Part shown: positions 1 through 7,675 of the stretch, one piece after another
How positions within the stretch are numbered: position 1 is the first letter of the stretch
How the letters are laid out: each line of letters starts with the position of its first letter
Origin: CAYWNA01 sp964459305
GTDB lineage: Bacteria; Planctomycetota; Planctomycetia; Pirellulales; Pirellulaceae
Reading direction: 5' to 3'
DNA: 14,504 bases
NCBI GenBank assembly: GCA_964459305.1
Contig: CAYWNA010000307.1
Coordinates: 1-14,504 of the forward strand
The notes under the pieces: generated by a model
What the model saw: the letters and a program-made list of their open reading frames with translations, nothing else
Told to the model about the DNA's origin: nothing
Database searches by the model: none
Made by a program: the position numbers and the translations under genes

Positions 1-70
1 AAATTTCCAACTCGACACCTCAGCAACACAAAACAATGTGTCCAAACCTAAAGGCTAGCGCGGCGTTCGC

Positions 71-833
71 TCACCGTTGCGTTCGGCTGATGACAAACTG
101 ACGATAGTTGTGTCGTTTGACGGGTACGGCGATCGTTCCATCGGGATTCGCTTTCACAGGCGCCTGATCGGATGCCTTCCAGACCGCGGCGCCGCGTTTT
201 TTGATCACCGTGTCGGCTTCGGCGCCTTGCACTTCCCATCCTTTGAAATCGCCCAGTCTAAGTTTGGCGCCATCGACGATGATTTTTGCCGTCGTAGCCT
301 CCCCGTAGTTCACGACCGCGACCAGGACCTTGCCGGGGCGCTTCCAGGCCGCGAGATAGACTTGCGGCTGATCGCAACGCAGGCCGCTGTCCGGCTGCCA
401 GGGCCCGATGAATTCGACATCGTCCTCGGCAATCCCGAAACCGTGACGGGCAATCCAGAATGGCGTGTTGCGGCCATTCGCGTTGCCACTGGGCAGGGCG
501 TCGTAGAGGACGGTCGCGCCGGTGTACGACCGAAATACCTCAGCCATCCTCCGGTCGTCCCATTTTCCCTGGCAAGATATTCTCTTCGTCCCAGCAGACA
601 CGGAACGTGGTCTGATGTGTGTTGACCTGGCCGGAAACGCTCTGAAGCGTCGTCATACTCAGGCCCTGTTGCCACTCGGCCTCGTCCACGACACCATCGA
701 TGTTTGGTTGTTCCCACGCATAGGGCATGGCAAAAGTCGGATGGGGATAGCCGTCGCGAACGGACTTCGCCCACACCGAAACCGTTGGCGTCGCTGCTGC
801 AAGCAGTGTGATGAGGCCAATTCGTCTAATCAT
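71..833 (-). pseudogene. Glycoside-hydrolase-like gene (CBM9-like N-terminus, DUF6067-type), central part deleted
   Basis: Two overlapping minus-strand reading frames look like the two ends of one secreted carbohydrate-active protein. The first starts at ATG 833, with an AAAGGAAG-type ribosome site just upstream, and encodes a signal peptide (MIRRIGLITLLAAATPTVSVWA). A CBM9-like start follows (PNIDGVVDEAEW, then FRVCWDEEN near residues 78-85), and the frame stops at 540. The second frame, open from about 601 to the stop at 71, begins in usable sequence at GKWDDRRMAEVFRSYTG. It carries a C-terminal beta-rich region (VYLAAWKRPGKVLVAVVNYG, residues 81-100 of that frame). The switch lies between about 565 and 580. 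Relatives I know of are many hundreds of residues long, so the catalytic barrel appears to be missing and the ends are joined out of frame. The family name rests on recalled resemblance. An assembly error is the main alternative. The gene lies 97 bases downstream of the aldo/keto reductase, on the same strand. Confidence 0.55.
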
Positions 834-929
834 GGAGACTTCCTTTCGCCTGATTATGGTTCCCGCAGGAGTCTTCGCAGCGAGGTGGTTTGTGGCGAGT
901 GGCAAGGTGCGCTTTGCGGTCATCGTTGA

Positions 930-1823
930 TCAGCCGTCCAGCATAGCGACGCTGGAAACGACCCGATCGTAAAGGTCGGGCGGCAAGGGACCTTTCGCGG
1001 CGGACGCGAGATTCTCGGCCAGATGCTCCGGGTCGCAGGTGCCGACGATGGTGGTGTGGCAATGCGCGTGGGAAAGCGTGTGACGCAGAATCAACTCGGC
1101 ACGCTTCATGCCATCGGGCAAGACATCGTCAAGTTTTGCCCGCGTCCAGATGTCATTCAGCGCGGGTCGCTGGATCTCGGCATCGGGGCCACCGTGAGCG
1201 ATGCCGCCGCGGATGATAATGCCAGCCCCGGTTTCTGCGGCTTTTGTGATCCAATCGTGATGTGCTGGGGCCAGGCATGAGTAAGGGATCTGGAAGACGT
1301 CGAACACGCCGAGTTCAATCAGACTAGGCAGGTGCGGCAGGGAACTGGAAACGCCGATGAACTTGATCACGCCTTGAGCGCGAAAGTCCATCAGCAATTC
1401 GATCAATCCTTCGCGCTGGAGCGTTTCGGCATCACCGCCGTGGAATTGCAGGATGTCCACCCCGTCCGTTCGTAGACGCTGGAGGCTGGTCTCAATGTTT
1501 CGCTGAATCACCTCCTTTTTCCAAATATGGTCAATCTCTATGTGGTCTTCGTGTTGGGTGTAGGCGCACCCGCACTTGGTCGCCAGGTAGAACTCGCTTC
1601 GCCGCGAGCCGATGTACCGGCCGATCCGCTCCTCGCTAATCCCATAGTCGGGCGCAGTGTCGATGAAATTGATTCCGGCATCGAGCACCGAGTTGAGAAA
1701 ACGGTCGGCGTCTTCCTCACTGACCACACGTACGCCCCAAGTCCTCGGACCGCGAAGTCCCATGCTCCCGTAGCCGAGTTGGGTGACTTCGAGACCTGTT
1801 CGCCCGAGTTTCTTTCTGATCAT
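930..1823 (-). CDS. Aldo/keto reductase
   Basis: This 297-residue protein is a complete cytoplasmic aldo/keto reductase, a TIM-barrel NAD(P)H-dependent oxidoreductase that interconverts carbonyls and alcohols on sugars or aldehydes. The N-terminus MIRKKLGRTGLEVTQLGYG is typical of the family. The catalytic tetrad is present: Asp55 and Tyr60 in FIDTAPDYG, Lys83 in LATKCG, and His128 in LQFHGG. VIKFIGVSS near residues 152-160 is the usual strand after the QG loop, and the late segment ILRHTLSHAHCHTTIVGT matches the cofactor-binding end (normally written IPG; here IVGT). Length fits the family. ATG 1823 is preceded by a weak AGGA-type site. No signal peptide is seen. The gene runs toward the broken hydrolase gene and is separated from RdgC upstream by a spacer with a long palindrome, so it may have its own promoter. 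The exact substrate cannot be told. Confidence 0.9.
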   Translation of the reverse strand: MIRKKLGRTGLEVTQLGYGSMGLRGPRTWGVRVVSEEDADRFLNSVLDAGINFIDTAPDYGISEERIGRYIGSRRSEFYLATKCGCAYTQHEDHIEIDHIWKKEVIQRNIETSLQRLRTDGVDILQFHGGDAETLQREGLIELLMDFRAQGVIKFIGVSSSLPHLPSLIELGVFDVFQIPYSCLAPAHHDWITKAAETGAGIIIRGGIAHGGPDAEIQRPALNDIWTRAKLDDVLPDGMKRAELILRHTLSHAHCHTTIVGTCDPEHLAENLASAAKGPLPPDLYDRVVSSVAMLDG

Positions 1824-1887
1824 GTGCTTTCAATCCTACCTTCCCACTCGTCCGGGAACACCGCTCGATCAAGACACGCCCGGACCT

Positions 1888-2008
1888 GCTTAGGCGAGCG
1901 GCGGAAATTCGCGTACCCGTGGGATAGGCTTCCAGCCTGTCAGGCCGCATATTTGACAGGCTGGAAGCCTATCCCACGGCAAATATTCATCTGCCGCTCG
2001 CCTTAAGC
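1888..2008. repeat. Long-stem palindromic repeat (two nested pairs of arms)
   Basis: An inner pair of perfect 25-base arms (1918-1942 and 1954-1978; left arm begins CGTGGGATAGGCTTCC) flanks an 11-base loop. An outer pair (1888-1902, GCTTAGGCGAGCGGC, and 1993-2008) matches except for one extra A on the right. The two pairs are separated by unpaired segments of about 15 bases. CTG occurs on both outer edges (1886-1888 and 2008-2010), which could be chance. The block lies between the end of rdgC and the start of the aldo/keto reductase gene, both on the minus strand. Its transcript could fold into a strong hairpin and act as a terminator or RNA-stability element. I recall similar sequences as dispersed repeats in planctomycete genomes, which was not checked here. 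The rest of the spacer (1824-1887 and 2009-2112) shows nothing I can support. Confidence 0.85.
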
Positions 2009-2112
2009 TGATGGTCACGGCTCCAGCTCTCCTACTCAGAAGTTGGTGCACGTCTGATTATCTGTCTTGTTGCGGCGTTCGTCGAGGATACCCAGCGGCT
2101 CCGTGCGGGTGT

Positions 2113-3285
2113 TCACGTTCGCCTGGCACGAGGCCTTGTTTTCAACCAGCCACGCATCTGCTCCAGATCGTCGGACCGGCTTTTGCCAATGCGCCGTTCG
2201 CAGAAGGCTTGAAACAACAAATCGAGTGTCTCTTTGAGCCCGCGGAGGCTTTCGATGCGATCCTCCAAGATTCCCCGTCCTTCGGCATCCTCGTCGATTT
2301 GGATCTTCGCGCCGCTGACTACGAACGTCTCGGCCTGGAGCGTCAGTTCGTATTGCTCGCCATGCCGGACGAGAATCAGGCCGGCTTTGCGAGGCAGCTT
2401 GCCGGAGCGAATCGCCTGCGCCGCTTCGGGCAGATACGTCGGATCCTCGGCTGCGATCGTCCCTTTGCCCGACTCACCCCATGGGCACTCCAGGGCAAGC
2501 GTCCTGGAAAACATGCCGGTCACCTCGGAACCGTCCGGCAGTTTGATCGTGTCACCTTGCGTTTCCCACCGCCACCAGAGCCACAGCAAGAACTCGTTTC
2601 CGAGATAGTCGTAATTGTCGCCTTCGCCATCCCACCACGCAACCTCGGCAGCGGCTCCATCACTGCGGTAGTTGGCAGGAACGGCATCATTAAGCGCCGT
2701 GCGCTGCCTAGCCTTCGTCGCCCACTCCAAGGCTAGCTTTCCCGATGACAGGCGGCTCAGCTCAAGCTCGAACGCTTTGGACATGAGACCTACGCACACG
2801 TCACTTGCCGCGGCGCTGGTCCCGCCGCAGTACAACAGGCCGCTTTTCGCATCCCACAAGACGGGGAACTGCTGCATCCGCTGGAACTGGCCACTGCGAG
2901 CTGCTTCTTCGCATTGCGCTTCGACAGCATCCTTTGCCTCCTGACGTTGGACCTTTGTGGGACGGCGGCCGGGCGAATCGGCCGTCAGCACCGCCAGTTC
3001 GATTTGCAGCCATGCTCGGCGAATGGCGGCAGGCACTTGGTTGGTGTCGACCCGCACGGCGAAGTGCAACGCATCCCCAAAGACGTTCTTCTCCAGTTCG
3101 AAGTCGTAGTCGAGCAGGTGATCGCCCGCCAGAAACCCAACCCTCGCGTGCTCGTCCGAGAAGCTCTTGCTCTCCCCGATGGCGTGCTTCTCCAGGATCT
3201 CCACGTGTTCAGAGCCGAATTGACGGGGTTGCGTGCCGTCGATGCGAAAGCACTCGAAAGTCATACTTCCTGACAAAAATCCCAT
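2113..3285 (-). CDS. rdgC: Probable recombination-associated protein RdgC
   Basis: This 390-residue protein resembles the RdgC family, DNA-binding proteins that in Escherichia coli form a ring on duplex DNA and limit RecA filament activity. Evidence is the start MGFLSGSMTFECFRIDG, the segment GFLAGDHLLDYDFELEKN (50-67), the ALHFAVRVDTNQVP stretch (72-85), the WD-containing segment near 144-150, and especially YLGNEFLLWLWWRWE (227-241), which matches the LGxEFLxWLW signature of RdgC. It is longer than the roughly 300-residue E. coli protein, with extra length in the C-terminal half. No signal peptide or membrane segment is present, so it should be cytoplasmic. ATG 3285 is supported by AAGGAG six bases upstream. 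It is transcribed alone and has no functional link to its carbohydrate-related neighbours. The assignment rests on recalled motifs, so a divergent relative of unknown function remains possible. Confidence 0.68.
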   Translation of the reverse strand: MGFLSGSMTFECFRIDGTQPRQFGSEHVEILEKHAIGESKSFSDEHARVGFLAGDHLLDYDFELEKNVFGDALHFAVRVDTNQVPAAIRRAWLQIELAVLTADSPGRRPTKVQRQEAKDAVEAQCEEAARSGQFQRMQQFPVLWDAKSGLLYCGGTSAAASDVCVGLMSKAFELELSRLSSGKLALEWATKARQRTALNDAVPANYRSDGAAAEVAWWDGEGDNYDYLGNEFLLWLWWRWETQGDTIKLPDGSEVTGMFSRTLALECPWGESGKGTIAAEDPTYLPEAAQAIRSGKLPRKAGLILVRHGEQYELTLQAETFVVSGAKIQIDEDAEGRGILEDRIESLRGLKETLDLLFQAFCERRIGKSRSDDLEQMRGWLKTRPRARRT

Positions 3286-3291
3286 GCATCA

Positions 3292-3297
3292 CTCCTT
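3292..3297 (-). promoter_or_regulatory. Ribosome binding site of rdgC
   Basis: The minus strand reads AAGGAG, six bases before ATG 3285. It fixes the start of the 390-residue frame. A second ATG four bases further upstream is out of frame. Confidence 0.75.
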
Positions 3298-3538
3298 GCT
3301 TGTGGGGGCATCGTGTCGATGTTCTTGGTCGATGTCCAGGCCCTCGGCGACAGAGCAGACGAGGCTATACCGCGACCGGTCCCGGCATATTATTGGTCAC
3401 AAAAGGGCTCCTGACTCTGGGTCGCGCCGGCTGCTGACGGAAGCTCCAGGGCTCTAATGTGCGTTGTACGATGATGCGCGTCAAGCCTCGCCCGGCGTGC
3501 GAGCCTCGACTATCGCCATCCGCGGACAAGTCTGACCT

Positions 3539-3602
3539 GTAGCCGAACTCGCCAGAGTTTGGTTTTTCCCTACGCCGACCAAAGTCTGGCGATTTCGGCT
3601 AC
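3539..3602. repeat. Imperfect palindromic repeat (REP-like)
   Basis: Two 25-base arms (3539-3563, starting GTAGCCGAACTCGCCAG, and 3578-3602, ending CGATTTCGGCTAC) pair at 23 of 25 positions around a 14-base loop beginning TTTTTCCC. The arm sequence is unrelated to the other palindromes in the window. It lies in a divergent intergenic region, so it is unlikely to be a terminator. A dispersed repeat unit is the more natural reading, and I recall similar sequences in planctomycete genomes. Confidence 0.8.
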
Positions 3603-3764
3603 ATGCGGAAAAGTGTCAATCCTGGCCGCGGGTGGTACAACTGGGCCTCGCTATTCCGCTCCGCCGCCGCCGCGAAGATGCCAAGATTGTGGACCCAGCG
3701 ATGGCGGCGCGGTAGGCTGTCGATCGTCGGGCGGATGTGATCGGTCGCGTACCCTAGCTTTGCG

Positions 3765-3771
3765 AAGGAGG
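3765..3771 (+). promoter_or_regulatory. Ribosome binding site of the esterase gene
   Basis: AAGGAGG lies five bases before ATG 3777. It is a near-perfect Shine-Dalgarno sequence and decides the start of the 679-residue frame. Confidence 0.8.
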
Positions 3772-3776
3772 TTGCC

Positions 3777-5816
3777 ATGATTCGCGTGTCACTACTTACG
3801 GTCTGTCTGTCGTGGTTTGGCGCAGACGATGCGGCTGAGGACCCTGCGGTGCTGCCGGGCGGTGATGCCGGTGAGCCGCACCGCATGATGCACACGTATT
3901 TGATGGGTCGCGTTCAGGAAGCGCTCGACCGACGGACGGGTGAGTACGAGAAGGTGAAGACGGCCGAGCAGGCGGCTGAGTATCAACGTCGGATACGCGA
4001 GTTTTTCGTCGATGCTTTGGGGGGCTTTCCCGAGCGAACACCGTTGAACGCGCAGGTAGTCGCCAAGGAGGAACGCGACGGCTACCGCGTCGAGAAGGTG
4101 ATCTTCGAAAGCCAGCCAAAACATTTCGTCACCGCACTATTGTATCTGCCCAAGACAAAGCCGCCCTATCCCGGCGTGCTGTTCCCTTGCGGCCACAGCG
4201 GCAACGGCAAAGCAGCCGATCCCTATCAGCGAGGGTGCATTCTGCTGGCCCGCAACGGGCTGGCGGCACTGTGCTACGACCCGATCGACCAGGGCGAGCG
4301 GTATCAGTTGCTTGACGAAAACGGCAAGCCGATCACCGGCGGCACCACGGGCCATTCTCTGCTGGGCGTAGGCAGCACGCTGCTGGGGCGCAATACGGCC
4401 ACCTTTCGAGTTTGGGACGGGATGCGAGCAATGGACTACTTACAGAGCCGGCCGGAAATCGACCCCAGGCGAATCGGCTGCACCGGCAATTCCGGCGGCG
4501 GCACGCTGACCAGTTACCTGATGGCCCTGGACGAACGGATCGTGTGCGCCGCTCCAAGCTGCTATCTGACCACACTGCGGCGGCTTTGTGAGACCATCGG
4601 GCCACAGGACGGTGAGCAAAACATACACGGACAGATCGCCTTCGGCATGGACCATCCCGACTACGTGATCGTGCGGGCCCCGAAGCCGACGCTGATGTGT
4701 GCCGCCACGGGCGATTTCTTCGACATCGGCGGCACGTGGGACAACTTCCGGCAGGCCAAGCGTTTCTACGGCCGGCTGGGATTTGCCGAACGAGTCGACT
4801 TGATCGAGACGGACGCCCGTCACGGCTTTTCCACCACGCTGCGCGTGGGCGCGGTTCGTTGGATGCGCCGCTGGCTGCTGGACGTGGACGATGCCATCAC
4901 CGAGCCGGAGTCTGAAATCGTTAGCGACGACCGGGCGCGATGCAGCCCGGATGGTCAGGTTATGTTGCTTTCGGGAGCCCGAACTACATATGATCTCAAC
5001 GGGGACCTGGAGGCGAAACTTGTCGAACGGCGCAAGGAGTTTTGGCAGCAAACTCCCAAACCCGAGGCAATTGACACGGTGCGGCAGATCGCCGGCATTC
5101 GCAAGCTGGCCGACTTGCCCCAGCCGGAATGCACCAATGTTGCCAGCGTCGACAAAGAAGCCTACCGATTGGAAAAGCTGATTCTCGACCCTGAGCCGGG
5201 AATCCGGCTGCCCGCCTTGGCCTTCATCCCGAAAGAGCACGACGGCCAAGCCTATCTGTACTTGCACGCCGACGGCAAGCAAGCCGACGCAGGTGCCGAT
5301 GGCCCGATCGAGAAGCTGGTCCGGGAAGGCCACTTGGTGTTGGCCGTGGATCTGCGCGGTGTCGGTGAGACAGCGGGCGAAAAACCCGGCAGAGGAGGCA
5401 TCTCTCACTATATCGGTGGCGACTGGAAGAACTTCTATTTGTCCTATCTGCTGGGCACGTCGCATTTGGCCATGCGCACGGAGGACGTATTGGTCTGTGC
5501 CCGGTTCTTGCAGAGCTACCGAGCCGGTGACCGGCCCAATCAGGTGCACCTGGTGAGCATGGGCCGGATGGGTCCTCCCGCCTTGCACGCAACGGCTTTG
5601 GAGCCGCAACTGTTCGCCTCGGTGACCCTGCAGAACTGCCTAACGAGTTGGGCCGACGTGGTGCGGACCCCCTTGGCCGTCAACCAATTCGTCAACGTCG
5701 CCCACGGCGCGCTGAAGACCTACGATCTGCCGGACCTGCTGGCCACGCTGCCGAAGGAGAAGCTACAGGTTATCGAGCCGCTGGACGCGCTGGACCGGCC
5801 AATCGGCGCCCAGTAG
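3777..5816 (+). CDS. Acetyl-xylan-esterase-like alpha/beta hydrolase, two domains
   Basis: This 679-residue protein begins with a short hydrophobic segment (MIRVSLLTVCLSWFG) that may act as a signal peptide. The first hydrolase domain covers about residues 85-370. It has LFPCGHSG near 135-142, the nucleophile elbow GNSGGG with Ser239, a candidate acid in TGDFFD (Asp313 or Asp316), and His349 in DARHGFS. This is the fold of acetyl xylan esterases and related planctomycete secreted hydrolases, which remove ester groups from polysaccharides. A second alpha/beta-hydrolase-like half follows (about 465-665; VLAVDLRGVGET at 521-532). There the expected nucleophile elbow reads HLVSMGRMGP, so its Gly-x-Ser-x-Gly motif is not preserved and it is probably non-catalytic. 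Transcription is convergent with the epimerase gene, with 16 bases between the stops. The natural ester substrate is unknown. Confidence 0.82.
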   Translation: MIRVSLLTVCLSWFGADDAAEDPAVLPGGDAGEPHRMMHTYLMGRVQEALDRRTGEYEKVKTAEQAAEYQRRIREFFVDALGGFPERTPLNAQVVAKEERDGYRVEKVIFESQPKHFVTALLYLPKTKPPYPGVLFPCGHSGNGKAADPYQRGCILLARNGLAALCYDPIDQGERYQLLDENGKPITGGTTGHSLLGVGSTLLGRNTATFRVWDGMRAMDYLQSRPEIDPRRIGCTGNSGGGTLTSYLMALDERIVCAAPSCYLTTLRRLCETIGPQDGEQNIHGQIAFGMDHPDYVIVRAPKPTLMCAATGDFFDIGGTWDNFRQAKRFYGRLGFAERVDLIETDARHGFSTTLRVGAVRWMRRWLLDVDDAITEPESEIVSDDRARCSPDGQVMLLSGARTTYDLNGDLEAKLVERRKEFWQQTPKPEAIDTVRQIAGIRKLADLPQPECTNVASVDKEAYRLEKLILDPEPGIRLPALAFIPKEHDGQAYLYLHADGKQADAGADGPIEKLVREGHLVLAVDLRGVGETAGEKPGRGGISHYIGGDWKNFYLSYLLGTSHLAMRTEDVLVCARFLQSYRAGDRPNQVHLVSMGRMGPPALHATALEPQLFASVTLQNCLTSWADVVRTPLAVNQFVNVAHGALKTYDLPDLLATLPKEKLQVIEPLDALDRPIGAQ

Positions 5817-5832
5817 ACGCGGCCGTGGCGGC

Positions 5833-6699
5833 TCAGAGATCCAGCACGCGATCCATCTGTTTGGAGATCTCGGCCAGGCGTTGGCGATCGCCTCCGCTGA
5901 CCTCGGCGGTTGCCCAGCCGCGGTAGTCGATCTTCGTTAGTTCCTCGCGCACGAGCTTCCAGTCAATGCTGCCTTCGCCTAGCGGGAAAGCGAAACCCTT
6001 GCGCATTCCTTCGTTCATGGCCACTTTCAGGTTGTACTCTTTGATGTGGATCTTGACGGTGCGATCGCCGAGCACCTCGATCCAGTGCTGAGGCCAACCC
6101 CATCGAACCACGTTTCCCACGTCGAAATAGGCCTTCACGTAGGGGCTGTCCAACTCGTCGATGTATCGCGCCATGCTCAGCGGCTCGATGAGGAAAGTGG
6201 CCCAAACGTTTTCGATCAGGATGTGGATGCGCTTCTTTTCGGCGTGCGGAATGGCCTGCCGAATCGTCTCCTGCGTGCTTTGGTAGTTTTCCATGAACGA
6301 CCCTTGCGAAGCCGCCCGCACAACGTGAAGGACCGACGTCGCACCATACAACGCCGCTTCGTCGATCGCCGCTTTGAGATCGGGGTTGCTTGAGTTGACC
6401 ACGCCGTGTATGGGAACGCCGACTTTCTCGCTGGCACGTGCGATGACTTGCGGTTCCGGCGCGTTCCTCTTCATCAGCGACGTTGGGGTCTCCACGCCCT
6501 CGAATCCCACGTCTTTCACCAGGCGCAGCTTGTCCTCGACAGACAGGTCTTCTTGGATCATGGCGTACCCGAGCGCTTTCCTGAAGCGTTTGTCGGGCTC
6601 TTCCTCGCCAGCCTGCGCCGGCCGGGTCAACAGCGCGGGAGCCGTCAGAACCAGTCCGCTTGCTTGAAGAAAACGACGGCGATCGATTTGCGGTTTCAT
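5833..6699 (-). CDS. Tat-exported sugar phosphate isomerase/epimerase (xylose-isomerase-like TIM barrel)
   Basis: This 288-residue protein starts with a twin-arginine signal (DRRRFLQASGLVLTAPALL, residues 6-24; likely cleavage after PAQA, residue 30), so it should be exported folded. The mature part is a xylose-isomerase-like TIM barrel. The four expected metal ligands are visible: Glu163 in ILIENVW, Asp193 in YFDVGN, His218 in KIHIKEY, and Glu266 in TAEVSGGD. Such enzymes isomerise or epimerise sugars or their derivatives, usually with a divalent metal. Many are found exported in planctomycetes, and their exact reaction is mostly unknown. ATG 6699 is preceded by GAAGGA with suitable spacing. 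The gene lies on the same strand as the broken metallophosphoesterase upstream, separated by 162 bases and a palindrome, so it is probably transcribed on its own. No lesion is seen. Confidence 0.9.
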   Translation of the reverse strand: MKPQIDRRRFLQASGLVLTAPALLTRPAQAGEEEPDKRFRKALGYAMIQEDLSVEDKLRLVKDVGFEGVETPTSLMKRNAPEPQVIARASEKVGVPIHGVVNSSNPDLKAAIDEAALYGATSVLHVVRAASQGSFMENYQSTQETIRQAIPHAEKKRIHILIENVWATFLIEPLSMARYIDELDSPYVKAYFDVGNVVRWGWPQHWIEVLGDRTVKIHIKEYNLKVAMNEGMRKGFAFPLGEGSIDWKLVREELTKIDYRGWATAEVSGGDRQRLAEISKQMDRVLDL

Positions 6700-6779
6700 G
6701 GATCAGTCCTTCATCAAACGAGTTATTTGCGAGGTACGAATACCGTCAATATGCCTGCTGAGGCGACGTTGTCAACAAT

Positions 6780-6860
6780 CCTAGTGTGGTCTAGGGCCGC
6801 AGCCAGGGTCGTCGAAACGCGCCAAGAGGGCAGCGTGAAGGACTCGCCCTGGCTGCGACG
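6780..6860. repeat. Palindromic repeat with two hairpins
   Basis: A small hairpin CCTAG-TGTGGT-CTAGG (6780-6795) is followed by a larger one with perfect 11-base arms, CGCAGCCAGGG (6798-6808) and CCCTGGCTGCG (6847-6857). The larger arms extend by a few bases with one mismatch and enclose a 38-base loop. The block lies just after the last codons of the decayed metallophosphoesterase and before the epimerase gene on the same strand. It could serve as a terminator-like structure or be another dispersed repeat. The rest of the 6700-6861 spacer shows only the ribosome binding site of the epimerase gene. Confidence 0.65.
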
Positions 6861-6861
6861 C

Positions 6862-7611
6862 TCAGTGAAATGGGTGGACGTAGTTTCGATCTGCATCGTT
6901 GCCATAGCGTTCGGGATAGTCGCCGCCGTATGCATCTCGGGAGACTTGGACGTAAGGCTGCTCGTCGATTTCAAAGACATTGTGCACGAGACCTTCCTCG
7001 TGGACTTCGACGACACTGTAACCGCACGGGGCTTAGATCAATTGCGGGCACAGCACGTGCAGTACTCCCTGGTACAATGACTGCCGATCATGAGATAGCA
7101 GGGAATGTCGACCGATCGCAGCAGATCCCGAACAACTCCCAGTGTGTAGTCGTTCAACGGGTCCACGGTATCGCCTGGAAAAATCGCGAAATCGACACCT
7201 TGATCTTCCAGACGCTTCAAGTACCGGAAAGCCAACTCCTCGGCGAGCGCGTAGAGCCGTTTCGCGCGGGATGGTAAGTCCGCGTGATTTCGCAAATGGC
7301 CGAATGTGCAAGTCGGGCATAATGCCGAAGCTCACCCTCTTTCGGCCCGGCAGCGGCGTCAACGTCTGAAACGGGAGGCTGATTGAATCCGCACCGGTCG
7401 TCAGTTCTACGACTTGCCGCGTGCCCGCCTTCAACTGCGTAAGCCGATGGCGGAAGAAGCAGTGATTGGCGTCTTGGGACGCGGCCGTTAGGCAATGCCA
7501 CGGAGCGCTTAGAAGACGAACGCGGAGCGTCCCGCCTTTCTGGCAAATCGCTCTCAACTCCGCCCAGTCCGTATGGACCGTCGGCAGATATGCGTCAATC
7601 CGTTTTCCCAT
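6862..7611 (-). pseudogene. Decayed calcineurin-like metallophosphoesterase
   Basis: Three pieces on the minus strand read as one damaged metallophosphoesterase. Piece one runs from ATG 7611 and contains SFGIMPDLHI (residues 94-103), with the metal-binding Asp-x-His motif at Asp100 and His102. Between about 7270 and 7300 the sense switches frame into piece two, RAKRLYALAEELAFRYLKRL, then FAIFPGDTVDP (the Gly-Asp motif) and CYLMIGSH, where family members normally have Gly-Asn-His. At about 7077 the frame returns to the first one with YQGVLHVLCPQLI, a TAA stop at 7033-7035, and then APCGYSVVEVHEEGLVHN through a final stop at 6862-6864. The region expected between GNH and this C-terminal part, including the GHxH motif, is absent. 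That makes a frameshift, an internal deletion and an in-frame stop. I infer loss of function. The N-terminal 90 residues are not recognised. Confidence 0.65.
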
Positions 7612-7675
7612 GGAGACCGTCTATTAGTGCTTCTCTGCGAGTACACCAGCCAGTTGCAGAAATGACTTGGCCTGA

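Larger units (their letters stand above)
3286..3776. other. 491-base divergent spacer between rdgC and the esterase gene
   Basis: The genes on either side point away from this spacer, so it must carry promoters for both, but I cannot assign -35/-10 elements with confidence. It holds two ribosome binding sites at its ends and the palindromic repeat at 3539-3602. The short open frames here show no recognisable protein features. I see nothing else in it that I can support. Confidence 0.6.

Noticed and set aside
834..923. Start of the hydrolase remnant at 923
   Set aside because: The extra 30 residues are basic and not signal-like. ATG 833 has a ribosome binding site and begins directly with a signal peptide.
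2011..2736. 241-residue plus-strand open frame opposite the rdgC end
   Set aside because: It is antisense to the RdgC-like protein, whose start has a strong ribosome binding site and whose motifs are visible.
4440..5609. 389-residue minus-strand open frame opposite the esterase
   Set aside because: It lies wholly inside the well-supported esterase gene and shows no domain signature. It is an antisense shadow.
6406..7080. 224-residue plus-strand open frame crossing the epimerase start and the metallophosphoesterase remnant
   Set aside because: It crosses a palindrome and lies antisense to a recognised gene and to the remnant. No ribosome binding site or domain seen.
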